Shown one piece after another: positions 44,070 to 52,329 of a DNA stretch of 64,000 nt (the stretch's first letter is position 1; every line of letters begins with the position of its first letter). Source of the stretch: Methylophilus glucosoxydans (lineage in GTDB: Bacteria; Pseudomonadota; Gammaproteobacteria; Burkholderiales; Methylophilaceae); the NCBI RefSeq assembly GCF_042676145.1, contig NZ_JBHTJW010000002.1, positions 1,736,001 to 1,800,000 on the forward strand, in the 5' to 3' direction. The notes below the pieces were generated by a model that was not told the origin of the DNA, ran no database searches, and saw only the letters and a list, made by a program, of their open reading frames with translations. The translations under genes and the position numbers were made by a program.

Positions 44070-46394
44070 TCATGCGAGCAGTTTCTCGCGCTTAGGGTCA
44101 TAAAAAGGCAATTTCACAACTTCTCCCGCCAAACGTTTCTGTTGCCCATCCAGCTTACCTATTTCCAGGCGCGTACCTATGCTGGAAAAATCGGGTGCCA
44201 CGCGCACGATGGCAATCTGTTTTCCCATCAATGGCGAATAAGTGGCGCTGGTGACGATGCCAACCGGGAAACGGCCATGATACACATGATCGCCATGACT
44301 GGCTGGATCGCCCCCTTGCAGAATCATGCCAACTAGACGATGTCGGCTCTCTGGCGCTTGCCGCGACAAGGCTTCACGGCCGATAAAGTTTTCCTGTTTG
44401 CTATTTAAAGGCACACTGAAGCCAGTGCCTGCTTCAAATGGAGTGGTGCTGTGGTCAAACTCGTGCTCAGCCATACTCAAGCCGGCTTCAATGCGCAGGA
44501 TGTCAAGCGCATTCAACCCCATAGGGGCAATCTGAAAGGGCTGACCCGCTTGCCACACAGCATCCCATACTGCTTCGCTGTCATCGGGGTGACACCAGAC
44601 TTCATAGCCCAGTTCGCCAGTGTATCCGGTTCTGGAAACCATCACGGGCACGCCTGCAGCCCCTCCTAGCCGGCCAATCGCAAAGTGAAACCATTTGAGT
44701 TTTTCAACCGAGGGCTGACTATCCGGGGTCCAAATCAGCTTGCTTAACAACTCGCGGCTGTTCGGACCCTGCACAGCGAGATTGTCTAGCTGTGCGCTGG
44801 CGTTGCGGATGCTGACTTTAAAGCCTTTTTCTTGGGCTTTTTCCCTCATCCAGATACCGGTGTATTCCGCACCGCAGCACCAGCGAAAAGCCTGTTCCCC
44901 CATACGGAATATGGTGCCATCATCGATCATGCCGCCGGTTTCAAGACAAATCGCCGAGTGCGCAATTTCACCTATGGCCATGCGGCTGATGTTCTGCGTT
45001 AATACATACTGCAAAAAAGCCACCACATCAGGGCCGACGATTTCAAATTTGCGTATCACCGACAAATCTAGCAGTGCCACGCGCTCACGACAGGCGAGAT
45101 ATTCTGCATTCGTCCCCCAGCCATCGTATTCAGTGGCCACCCAATAGCCTGCATAGTCGATAAACTTTTTGGTCATTGCGGAAGTTCGGGGGTGAAAACC
45201 AGAAGATTTGGTCATGCGAGACAGCTCCTCAGAAGTGTTGCGATAGGCAATGGCGCGGGGAAAGTCTTGTGCAGCATCGTAAATACGCACATGAATATCG
45301 GTCGGATGCCAGCCATTGGCAGGGTCAATATCGTCAGGACAAGCAGAAGAGGCGCAGACAAGGTCTCGCTCAGCACGCATTAAAATATAATCTCCCGCCC
45401 GTGACCACGGTTCATCCATCAGCACGGCGCCCGAGGCGTCAATAAAGGTGTTAAAAAACAAATTAATCGCTGGCCAGCCAGCCCGTGGTGCAATGCCATA
45501 GTGAGCCAATCGTTGGTTAAAGTTGTCGGTGCAACTGGCATGGCCGAAATAGCCACTGTCCTCGTAATATTTGGGGGTACACGCCAGTAGAAAACTATCG
45601 TGCCGACCCACGGTATCCTGCACCACTTCTATCATCGGTTTCAGATCCGAACCAAGGTATCGTGAGTGCAATCCGGGTACAGGATTGCTCAAGCCCATCA
45701 CCGTTCTGGTCGCTGTCGCATCCAGTCCCAACACGCTGCCTTGTGCCAACGCCTGTTTATCAAACGCAATAAAATCCGAGCATTGCTTGCCAGACACATC
45801 AATAATCTGAATCCATTCGCCTTTTTTGACTTCATAGGTCTGTGCCGTGGCGCGGTCAACCCTCAACTCGTGCTTGATTGGCGCCAATGGTGCTGGCAAG
45901 GGTGGTTCTGCCAGATTGGCGTAAGTCACGGTAATGTCCACTTCGGTGACTGGCGTGTGCGCTTCAACAGACATGTTTGGACCAGCCGCGACAATCATGA
46001 CAGTCAAATCATTTGCCGCTGTGAATTTGGCATGCTCTGCACCTGACACTGTGATTGCTTGCTGCAAAGAAGACTCATCCAGCTGCCAAGTGTTTAATTG
46101 ATTACGCAGCCTTTGGGAGGCCGCACCACGCTGCTGAAGTTGCTGTTGAATACCTACCGCGACGACTGGCGGACGCTTGTCGAGTAACGCAGGTGCCAAT
46201 GTGCCATGTGCATCCAATACAATCAACTCGGTGCTTTGCGCTTGGTCTGGGCTTAGAATTTCAAGCCGGTCGCCTGCGCTTAGGGATAATTGAATGGCAT
46301 GTTGTCCATCCAGACGGTACTTGCTAATAGGCTTGGTGAAGGAAGCGCCAAAATAATAGTCCTCCCCCCACTGCTGTTCTTTGATTGCTTGCAT
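44070..46394 (-). CDS. tdm: Trimethylamine N-oxide demethylase (DUF1989 plus GcvT fusion)
   Basis: This 774-residue protein joins an N-terminal DUF1989 part (about residues 1-385) to a C-terminal folate-binding GcvT-type part (about 390-774). Cys272, Cys288 and Cys352 have the spacing (16 and 64) I recall for the zinc-binding cysteines of Methylocella Tdm. Tdm splits TMAO into dimethylamine and formaldehyde, and the GcvT-type part can take the C1 unit onto tetrahydrofolate. The gene is divergent from tmm, which makes its substrate. The ribosome site (GGTG) before the ATG is weak. Two 18-bp tandem repeats lie 51-86 bases upstream. Confidence 0.88.
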   Translation of the reverse strand: MQAIKEQQWGEDYYFGASFTKPISKYRLDGQHAIQLSLSAGDRLEILSPDQAQSTELIVLDAHGTLAPALLDKRPPVVAVGIQQQLQQRGAASQRLRNQLNTWQLDESSLQQAITVSGAEHAKFTAANDLTVMIVAAGPNMSVEAHTPVTEVDITVTYANLAEPPLPAPLAPIKHELRVDRATAQTYEVKKGEWIQIIDVSGKQCSDFIAFDKQALAQGSVLGLDATATRTVMGLSNPVPGLHSRYLGSDLKPMIEVVQDTVGRHDSFLLACTPKYYEDSGYFGHASCTDNFNQRLAHYGIAPRAGWPAINLFFNTFIDASGAVLMDEPWSRAGDYILMRAERDLVCASSACPDDIDPANGWHPTDIHVRIYDAAQDFPRAIAYRNTSEELSRMTKSSGFHPRTSAMTKKFIDYAGYWVATEYDGWGTNAEYLACRERVALLDLSVIRKFEIVGPDVVAFLQYVLTQNISRMAIGEIAHSAICLETGGMIDDGTIFRMGEQAFRWCCGAEYTGIWMREKAQEKGFKVSIRNASAQLDNLAVQGPNSRELLSKLIWTPDSQPSVEKLKWFHFAIGRLGGAAGVPVMVSRTGYTGELGYEVWCHPDDSEAVWDAVWQAGQPFQIAPMGLNALDILRIEAGLSMAEHEFDHSTTPFEAGTGFSVPLNSKQENFIGREALSRQAPESRHRLVGMILQGGDPASHGDHVYHGRFPVGIVTSATYSPLMGKQIAIVRVAPDFSSIGTRLEIGKLDGQQKRLAGEVVKLPFYDPKREKLLA

Positions 46395-46444
46395 CGATTC
46401 ACCATGTCTTACGAAGTGTCCAAGTTAAAAGCTTGCCTATCCTA

Positions 46445-46480
46445 TGGATATCTATTAATAGGTTGATATTCACCAATAGG
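46445..46480 (-). repeat. Two tandem 18-bp units upstream of tdm
   Basis: On the minus strand, CCTATTGGTGAATATCAA (46480-46463) is directly followed by CCTATTAATAGATATCCA (46462-46445); 13 of 18 positions agree. The units lie 51-86 bases ahead of the tdm start, where an activator or repressor would bind. No known family is recognised. Confidence 0.5.
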
Positions 46481-46540
46481 CCGTTATCCAATGCACTAAT
46501 ATTGACTTTGACGGCATGAGATTCAATTACCCTCATGGCG

Positions 46541-46556
46541 TACCTCTTTGGTATTA
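46541..46556. promoter_or_regulatory. Weak TAC-type dyad
   Basis: TACCTCTTTGGTATTA has one perfect NarL-type heptamer (TACCTCT) and a degraded partner. It agrees with the dyad at 54998-55013 at 12 of 16 positions and could serve tdm. Confidence 0.35.
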
Positions 46557-46703
46557 GGCTTCGCCCTCACTCAGCCATGTCAACAATACATAAGCGCAAG
46601 CGATTCCGGTGTATCAACAAGGCTTGGCCTATGCGCGGTCATCAAAACGCACTCAACACATCTCCAGCCACGGCCTCATCAACGGGATGACCTCAACCTC
46701 ACT

Positions 46704-46719
46704 TACCCAATTTGGAGTA
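46704..46719. promoter_or_regulatory. Putative response-regulator dyad upstream of tmm
   Basis: TACCCAATTTGGAGTA is a 7-2-7 inverted repeat ending 103 bases before the tmm ATG. It differs from the dyad upstream of the permease at only three of 16 positions. Confidence 0.6.
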
Positions 46720-46822
46720 CTTCTTGATGAGGATTTTTCATCTTGGTGAAGCAGGTTACTTTAGCGACATCGCGCTTCTAAACGCGGCGCAAACTAATCA
46801 ATCAGATTTATGGAGAATCCTA

Positions 46823-48193
46823 ATGTCAACGCGAATAGCCATACTCGGCGCGGGTCCAAGCGGCCTCGCACAGCTTAGAGCCTTTCAATCAGCCCAGGCA
46901 AAAGGCGCTCAAATTCCAGAAATTGTGTGCTTTGAAAAGCAAAGCGACTGGGGTGGGTTGTGGAATTACACCTGGCGTACAGGGACAGATGAACATGGCG
47001 AGCCTGTCCATGGCAGTATGTATCGTTATCTTTGGTCTAACGGTCCCAAAGAGTGTCTGGAATTTGCCGACTACACGTTTGAAGAACATTTTGGCAGGCC
47101 GATCGCCTCATACCCACCACGCGAAGTGTTGTTTGATTACATCAAAGGTCGCGTTGAGAAAGCAGGTGTGCGCGATTATATTCGCTTTAATACGGCTGTA
47201 CGCAATGTCGTCTTTAGTGAGGCGACTCAGAAGTTCACCGTGACTGTGCAAGATCACACCACGGATACCATTTACGCAGAGGAATTTGATTACGTGGTCT
47301 GCGCAACAGGGCATTTCTCTACCCCAAAAATCCCGAGTTTTGAAGGCTTTGACAAGTTTGGCGGCCGCATCTTGCATGCCCATGATTTCCGGGATGCCCT
47401 GGAGTTTAAAGACAAAGATATTCTATTGGTCGGCAGCAGTTATTCCGCAGAAGATATAGGCTCACAATGTTACAAATATGGGGCACGCAGCATCATCAGC
47501 TGTTACCGCACCGCACCGATGAATTATAAATGGCCAAAAAACTGGGAAGAAAAACCCAATCTGGTCAGAGTCGATACGGATACTGCTTATTTTCTCGATG
47601 GCAGCTCGCGAAAAGTGGATGCGATTATTCTGTGCACCGGCTATTTGCACCACTTTCCATTCCTCGCAGATGATTTACGCCTCAAAACCAACAATCGACT
47701 ATGGCCACTCAACCTGTATAAAGGCGTTGCATGGGAAGACAATCCAAAATTCTTCTATATCGGCATGCAGGATCAGTGGTACTCCTTCAATATGTTTGAT
47801 GCGCAGGCTTGGTACGTGCGAGACATTATTTTGGGACGTATTGAATTACCGGCAAAAGAAGAGATGAAAGCGCATAGCATGCTATGGCGTGAAAAAGAAC
47901 TGGCGCTACAAACAGCGGAAGAAATGTACACCTACCAAGGCGACTATATTCAGGAGCTAATAGATGCCACCGACTATCCGTCATTTGATATTCCTGCGGT
48001 CAACAAGACCTTCCTGGAATGGAAGTATCATAAAAAGCAAAACATCATGACTTTCCGTGATCACTCTTATCGTTCCTTGATGACGGGCACCATGTCCCCA
48101 CCCCATCACACACCTTGGTTGGAGGCGTTGGACGACTCCTTGGAGGCGTATCTCTCCGATAAAAGCGAATTGCCTGCGGTGAAAGAGGCTTAA
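46823..48193 (+). CDS. tmm: Trimethylamine monooxygenase
   Basis: A flavin-containing monooxygenase that oxidises trimethylamine to TMAO with NADPH and oxygen. The protein of about 456 residues starts MSTRIAILGAGPSGLAQLRA (FAD motif), then has WGGLWNYTWRTGTDEHGEP, the FMO signature around FGGRILHAHDF and the NADPH loop LVGSSYSAEDIG. These blocks follow the Methylocella and Roseobacter Tmm closely. GGAG lies seven bases before the ATG at 46823. dmmA follows after 85 bases, and tdm is divergent. Confidence 0.95.
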   Translation: MSTRIAILGAGPSGLAQLRAFQSAQAKGAQIPEIVCFEKQSDWGGLWNYTWRTGTDEHGEPVHGSMYRYLWSNGPKECLEFADYTFEEHFGRPIASYPPREVLFDYIKGRVEKAGVRDYIRFNTAVRNVVFSEATQKFTVTVQDHTTDTIYAEEFDYVVCATGHFSTPKIPSFEGFDKFGGRILHAHDFRDALEFKDKDILLVGSSYSAEDIGSQCYKYGARSIISCYRTAPMNYKWPKNWEEKPNLVRVDTDTAYFLDGSSRKVDAIILCTGYLHHFPFLADDLRLKTNNRLWPLNLYKGVAWEDNPKFFYIGMQDQWYSFNMFDAQAWYVRDIILGRIELPAKEEMKAHSMLWREKELALQTAEEMYTYQGDYIQELIDATDYPSFDIPAVNKTFLEWKYHKKQNIMTFRDHSYRSLMTGTMSPPHHTPWLEALDDSLEAYLSDKSELPAVKEA

Positions 48194-48278
48194 ATTAAAC
48201 GATACGCTCTCTAAGGTGCTCACTTCATCCCGTGCAAAATGCACCCTTATTAAGCATATGATTTAACGGAAAAATACC

Positions 48279-48884
48279 ATGGAACGCGGATATTGGATTC
48301 GAAGTAAGCCGGTCTACTCAACCTTGGTCTGGCAACAACAAGCAAACGCACATATTGTGCTGGTTGAAGGCAGTGCCGGGGGCCTGGCGGCAATGAAGTT
48401 ATTCCAGCAAATGCATCCAGAGCACCCTACCAAAGTGCTCTATGCGAGAAACCCCGTGGTGCAACAGGATCTCAGCATCCCCTTAAGCAAAGTCGTGCCG
48501 GATGCGCTGTTGATGTTTGAAACGACAGATGAATCACTCGTTGCCTTTGAGGCCCATTTATCCACTGCATGCATGGGCTTACGCATCTACGTGGCAGGCT
48601 CAGAGCGCTTTATCTGGCAGGTGGCTCAAATGGCTGACAAATATGGCATTGATGACAGTGACATCATCAAAGAGCTCGTTGGCACCTTAGCTCGGCCTAT
48701 CTATTGTGTTCATTGCAAGACTATCTCTTATGAAGCGCATACCAATATCAAAAAATGTGATGGCTGCGGCAAACAATTGTTTGTCAGAGACCACTTTTCT
48801 AGACGCCTTGGTGCTTATATGGGGCTGATGGTGGACGCTGAAGACCCAGGGCAGATTCCAAGCATTGAGGAGATTTACCCTTGA
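48279..48884 (+). CDS. dmmA: Dimethylamine monooxygenase subunit DmmA
   Basis: The 201-residue protein has a flavodoxin/Rossmann-like first half (IVLVEGSAGGLAAMKLFQQ) and a C-terminal zinc ribbon (YCVHCKT, KKCDGCGKQLFV). It matches the small subunit named DmmA in dimethylamine monooxygenase loci. Dmm converts DMA to methylamine and formaldehyde. Its size fits the about 24-kDa subunit I recall from secondary amine monooxygenase. Its TGA overlaps the next start (TTGA). Confidence 0.85.
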   Translation: MERGYWIRSKPVYSTLVWQQQANAHIVLVEGSAGGLAAMKLFQQMHPEHPTKVLYARNPVVQQDLSIPLSKVVPDALLMFETTDESLVAFEAHLSTACMGLRIYVAGSERFIWQVAQMADKYGIDDSDIIKELVGTLARPIYCVHCKTISYEAHTNIKKCDGCGKQLFVRDHFSRRLGAYMGLMVDAEDPGQIPSIEEIYP

Positions 48885-49834
48885 GTACATTTAAAGTTGT
48901 TGTTTCAAATATTCAGCAAATCACTCCGCTGATTAAGCAGTTCTCCTTTATCAGGGAGGATGGCGCAAGTTTGCCTCCATTTTCAGGGGGGAGTCATGTG
49001 GTGGTTGCGATGAACATCAATGGTCGACTCCATCGCAACCCTTACTCACTGATGGGCTCTCCGCAGGCGCCTGATACTTATCACATTGCCGTGCGTCTAC
49101 AAGAACACTCACGCGGTGGCTCGGCTTACCTCCATCATGAGGTCAAGGTTGGCTCTCAATTAGAAATCACGTATCCAAACAACTTATTCGCGTTGGATAA
49201 AAGAGCGCGTAAACATCTACTCGTCGCTGGTGGCATTGGCATCACCCCATTCATGTCGCAGATTGAAGATTTAATCAGGACCAAAGCCAATTACGAATTG
49301 CATTACGCCTATCGCTCTCAGGATCACGCGGCATTCACCTCTGCCCTGAAAGAAAAATGCGATGAAAGAGTCCATGTTTATGTCGAAAGTGAGAGGCAAA
49401 CCATTGATCTAAAATCGCTATTAAGCAAACAACCCCTGGGCACCCACGTCTATGTTTGTGGGCCGAATGCGATGGTGGTGGCTCTAATTGAAACTGCCCG
49501 ATCACTGGGTTGGCCAGAAAATCATATCCATAGCGAACAGTTTTTAGCGCCCCCTTCGGGTGAACCATTCAAAGTGAAATTGGCAAAATCTAACATTGAA
49601 GTTCATGTACCCGCAGAAATGAGCATGTTGGAAGCCATTGAAGCGGCTGGGGTGGATGCACCCTACTCTTGCCGTGGCGGTGCATGTGGCCGCTGTGAGC
49701 TGGAAGTCATCCGAACTGATGGCGTGCTGGTGCATCAAGATCACTATTTATCAGAAGCAGACAAGGCGGCTGGCAAAAAGATTATGCCTTGCGTCTCGCG
49801 AGCAAAATGCCACTCCTTAGAAATCAATCTTTAA
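48881..49834 (+). CDS. dmmB: Dimethylamine monooxygenase reductase DmmB
   Basis: The 317-residue flavoprotein has a phthalate-dioxygenase-reductase layout: a flavin domain (RNPYSLMGSP), an NAD(P)H domain (LVAGGIGITPFMSQI, VYVCGPNAM) and a C-terminal plant-type 2Fe-2S ferredoxin (SCRGGACGRC and a distal CVSRA). It would pass electrons from NAD(P)H to the haem subunit. The start is a TTG overlapping dmmA's stop, with GAGGAG eight bases before. Confidence 0.9.
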   Translation: MSTFKVVVSNIQQITPLIKQFSFIREDGASLPPFSGGSHVVVAMNINGRLHRNPYSLMGSPQAPDTYHIAVRLQEHSRGGSAYLHHEVKVGSQLEITYPNNLFALDKRARKHLLVAGGIGITPFMSQIEDLIRTKANYELHYAYRSQDHAAFTSALKEKCDERVHVYVESERQTIDLKSLLSKQPLGTHVYVCGPNAMVVALIETARSLGWPENHIHSEQFLAPPSGEPFKVKLAKSNIEVHVPAEMSMLEAIEAAGVDAPYSCRGGACGRCELEVIRTDGVLVHQDHYLSEADKAAGKKIMPCVSRAKCHSLEINL

Positions 49835-49845
49835 CAGGAAATGCT

Positions 49846-50883
49846 ATGAGCTTAGCTTTTAAAAAAGAAACCTTTCGTGATGACTATACTTACCAAAACT
49901 CACCCAAGGCCATCAAACGGTTTCCATTTCCGTTCGCAGAAGACACGTATATGTATTCAGTGAATATTGAGCCCCACACCAAGGGGCCGGTGGGCGCTGT
50001 GACTGAATTTGCTTTTGATATTGATGAGCACTACGTCGCTGAATGCGAGGATAAAGCCAAAACATTAGCGCTAGATGCGGGACGGTACCAGGCCTTGCCA
50101 CACATGGCGGAGGCGCAATGGGACTTTCTAGAGCTGACGATGGAAAGTTTATCGAACGACTATCCTGACCTATTTTCGCTCAAAAAAGACGGCCTATTGT
50201 GGACCTGGGAAAATAAACCGCTTGGGATTAAAAACACGTTTACCTTTGGCGATAGCACCTCGTTTGACATGGATCCAATGGAGTATATGGGGAGACAGGT
50301 GCAAGGTGACTTTGTGCTGTTGGATCAACGCAACGGCACGTTGTATGCTGATGCTGGCTTTATCACCAGCCAAGCAGATTGGTCGCTGGCCTTTGATGTG
50401 GGCATGGCCTGGCATGAGTGGCACGGCCCTGTCCCGCAAGTGACGAAACTAGGTGTGATGGATCGCGCTTTAAAATTCCTCATGGCCTTGCAATTGGGTG
50501 CACCCGTACGGCGTTTAAATTGGACCATGACGATTAACCCAAGGCTAGACACTTCGCCAGAAAACTATCCCTTGTGGGGCGGCGACCGCAATAAAGTCAC
50601 CATCGACAATGTGGGCGAGCTGGTACATTTACGTGTTGAGTTACAAAGCCTATTCAGATTGCCACGCAGCAATGCCATACTGTTCAGTATCCGCTGCTAT
50701 TTAATCAATATGAATGAGTTAAGCACTTCCGCACGCTGGGCAAAACGCTTTCATCGGGTGCTGAAGTCATTACATCCGGATTTGGTGGAGTACAAAGGCT
50801 TAACCAAGTTTAAAGATTTAACGGTGCAATGGCTGTCTAAAAAAGATGATGGCGCAGAAGTGGCGTTAGGGACGCACCCATAA
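49846..50883 (+). CDS. dmmC: Dimethylamine monooxygenase haem subunit (DUF3445)
   Basis: The protein of about 345 residues starts MSLAFKKETFRDDYTYQNSP and belongs to the DUF3445 family, now called haem-dependent oxidative N-demethylases. Blocks include WTWENKPLGIKNTFTFGD, MAWHEWHGPVP, RRLNWTMTINPRLDTSPENY and HLRVELQSLFRLPRSNA. It is the likely oxygen-activating subunit. I start at the ATG at 49846 after AGGAA, 11 bases past dmmB, and not at the longer opening. Published subunit lettering varies, so the symbol is provisional. Confidence 0.88.
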   Translation: MSLAFKKETFRDDYTYQNSPKAIKRFPFPFAEDTYMYSVNIEPHTKGPVGAVTEFAFDIDEHYVAECEDKAKTLALDAGRYQALPHMAEAQWDFLELTMESLSNDYPDLFSLKKDGLLWTWENKPLGIKNTFTFGDSTSFDMDPMEYMGRQVQGDFVLLDQRNGTLYADAGFITSQADWSLAFDVGMAWHEWHGPVPQVTKLGVMDRALKFLMALQLGAPVRRLNWTMTINPRLDTSPENYPLWGGDRNKVTIDNVGELVHLRVELQSLFRLPRSNAILFSIRCYLINMNELSTSARWAKRFHRVLKSLHPDLVEYKGLTKFKDLTVQWLSKKDDGAEVALGTHP

Positions 50884-50908
50884 CGCTGGATACCCTCTAT
50901 CTTGAAAA

Positions 50909-52288
50909 TCACATGAAATACTTTTGTAAGCGCTGTATGGCCTGCGACCCATCCTCTTGAGCCACGTCGGTAATGAAGCCTTCAAGTGCTAACAACTCTC
51001 CAGCACTTGAAAATACCCCTTTACCCTGCTCTAGTACCCATTTAACCGCGCCAGAACGCGTATAAATACGATAAAGTAATTGGAATTTTTGTTGATGCCT
51101 GATTTTCTCTTGCACATGATCCCAGGCGATATTGCGGTCCTCAGGATGAATAATCTGGGCATAGGAAAAGTTGGGATTGCCTATCATTTCATACGGCTCG
51201 TAACCCGTAATATCAACCGCGCCTTCACTGACAAATTCAAAACTCCAGTTTTTATCATTTTTACAACGATAAATCATGCCAGGCGTATTGTTGATGAGCG
51301 CATTAAGCAGATGACGATGACTTCTTTTGGTAGACTCCGTGAGCTTCATTTGGCTGATATCGGTGAGGGTACCGATGATGCTGGATCGTTCGCCTTTGTA
51401 TGCGGTGGTGTTTTTAGCACGCAACTCCACCCAATGAGAATCGCCATTTCTGGCAATCAGACGAAACTCGACGACGGTCTTATTGCGCTTTCCTTGAATC
51501 AGAGAAGTGATTCTCGCCTCAGCCAACGGTTTATCTTCTGGATGCACAAAAGTAAGTAAGGTTTTATTGAGACATTCTTGTACTTTGTAACCTAACATCG
51601 ATTCCCAAGAATGATTTAAGAATATGATTTCTTGATTCACTTTAAGATAAAACACAATTTGTTCTATGTGATTGATGAGTTGCTCATGTATTGAGTTTTC
51701 AAGCTCACTGGATTCCACCATCTTTTGTGAAAGGCTTGAAGAGAATTGGAGTAAATTGACAACAGATCGACTGTCTTCTTGTATGGGTGAAATGGAGACG
51801 TGTGTCGGTAAAATGCTGCCATCCAGGCAGAGCAAACGAATGCGTAAGTGATTCTTTTTATCTTGTGTCGCCGTTGTCTTTGCAAATAGAGAAGCCAGCA
51901 GCTGATGGTCGCCAGGATGAATAATATTGGTCAACGGCATCCCGACCACTTGCTCCTGCATGCTTAACATGCCAATTTCCATCAGAAATGCTTTGTTCGC
52001 AAACTTAACAATGTAGCCATCAATGACTGCGGCAGGCGTAGAAAGATTGCTGGACACATCGTTGGCCCAAGTCACGCTATGATCCATCGATGGCTTGGGA
52101 TGACGCGTATAATGTTTACGAAAGATGGGGTAGATTGCAATCAACAACAAGGAAGTCAATGCGGTGGTTGCAGCGATCATCAATGCAGATAAATGCGTGT
52201 TAAATGAGGCGCCAGATACCCACCATGCGTTAAAGACGATAAAAAAAATGACACTCAATATTAGTGTGCTAAAAACAAACAAACTCAT
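50909..52288 (-). CDS. Membrane protein with three PAS domains and no output domain
   Basis: The 459-residue protein has two membrane helices near residues 5-22 and 35-55, then three PAS units at about 80-185, 205-320 and 335-450 (for example FLNHSWESMLGYKVQECLNKT, and DITGYEPYEMIGNPNF with the PAC block). No kinase, GGDEF, EAL or methyl-accepting domain follows. It converges with dmmC and is divergent from the sensor kinase 41 bases away, so it may pass a signal to that kinase. The signal is unknown. Confidence 0.8.
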   Translation of the reverse strand: MSLFVFSTLILSVIFFIVFNAWWVSGASFNTHLSALMIAATTALTSLLLIAIYPIFRKHYTRHPKPSMDHSVTWANDVSSNLSTPAAVIDGYIVKFANKAFLMEIGMLSMQEQVVGMPLTNIIHPGDHQLLASLFAKTTATQDKKNHLRIRLLCLDGSILPTHVSISPIQEDSRSVVNLLQFSSSLSQKMVESSELENSIHEQLINHIEQIVFYLKVNQEIIFLNHSWESMLGYKVQECLNKTLLTFVHPEDKPLAEARITSLIQGKRNKTVVEFRLIARNGDSHWVELRAKNTTAYKGERSSIIGTLTDISQMKLTESTKRSHRHLLNALINNTPGMIYRCKNDKNWSFEFVSEGAVDITGYEPYEMIGNPNFSYAQIIHPEDRNIAWDHVQEKIRHQQKFQLLYRIYTRSGAVKWVLEQGKGVFSSAGELLALEGFITDVAQEDGSQAIQRLQKYFM

Positions 52289-52329
52289 CTAAGCGCCTTT
52301 CGCGGGAAATTTCAATTCCGGAGTCATCC

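Larger units (their letters stand above)
46395..46822. other. tdm-tmm divergent control region
   Basis: This 428-bp non-coding region separates the two divergent TMA genes. Near tdm it holds two tandem 18-base units. In the middle is a degraded TAC-type dyad (46541-46556), and on the tmm side a clear 16-bp dyad (46704-46719). The frame open from 46712 into tmm is taken to be untranslated leader. Confidence 0.6.

Noticed and set aside
46712..46822. Longer N-terminus for tmm from a TTG
   Set aside because: It would add 37 residues absent from Tmm relatives; the ATG at 46823 has GGAG and begins directly with the FAD motif.
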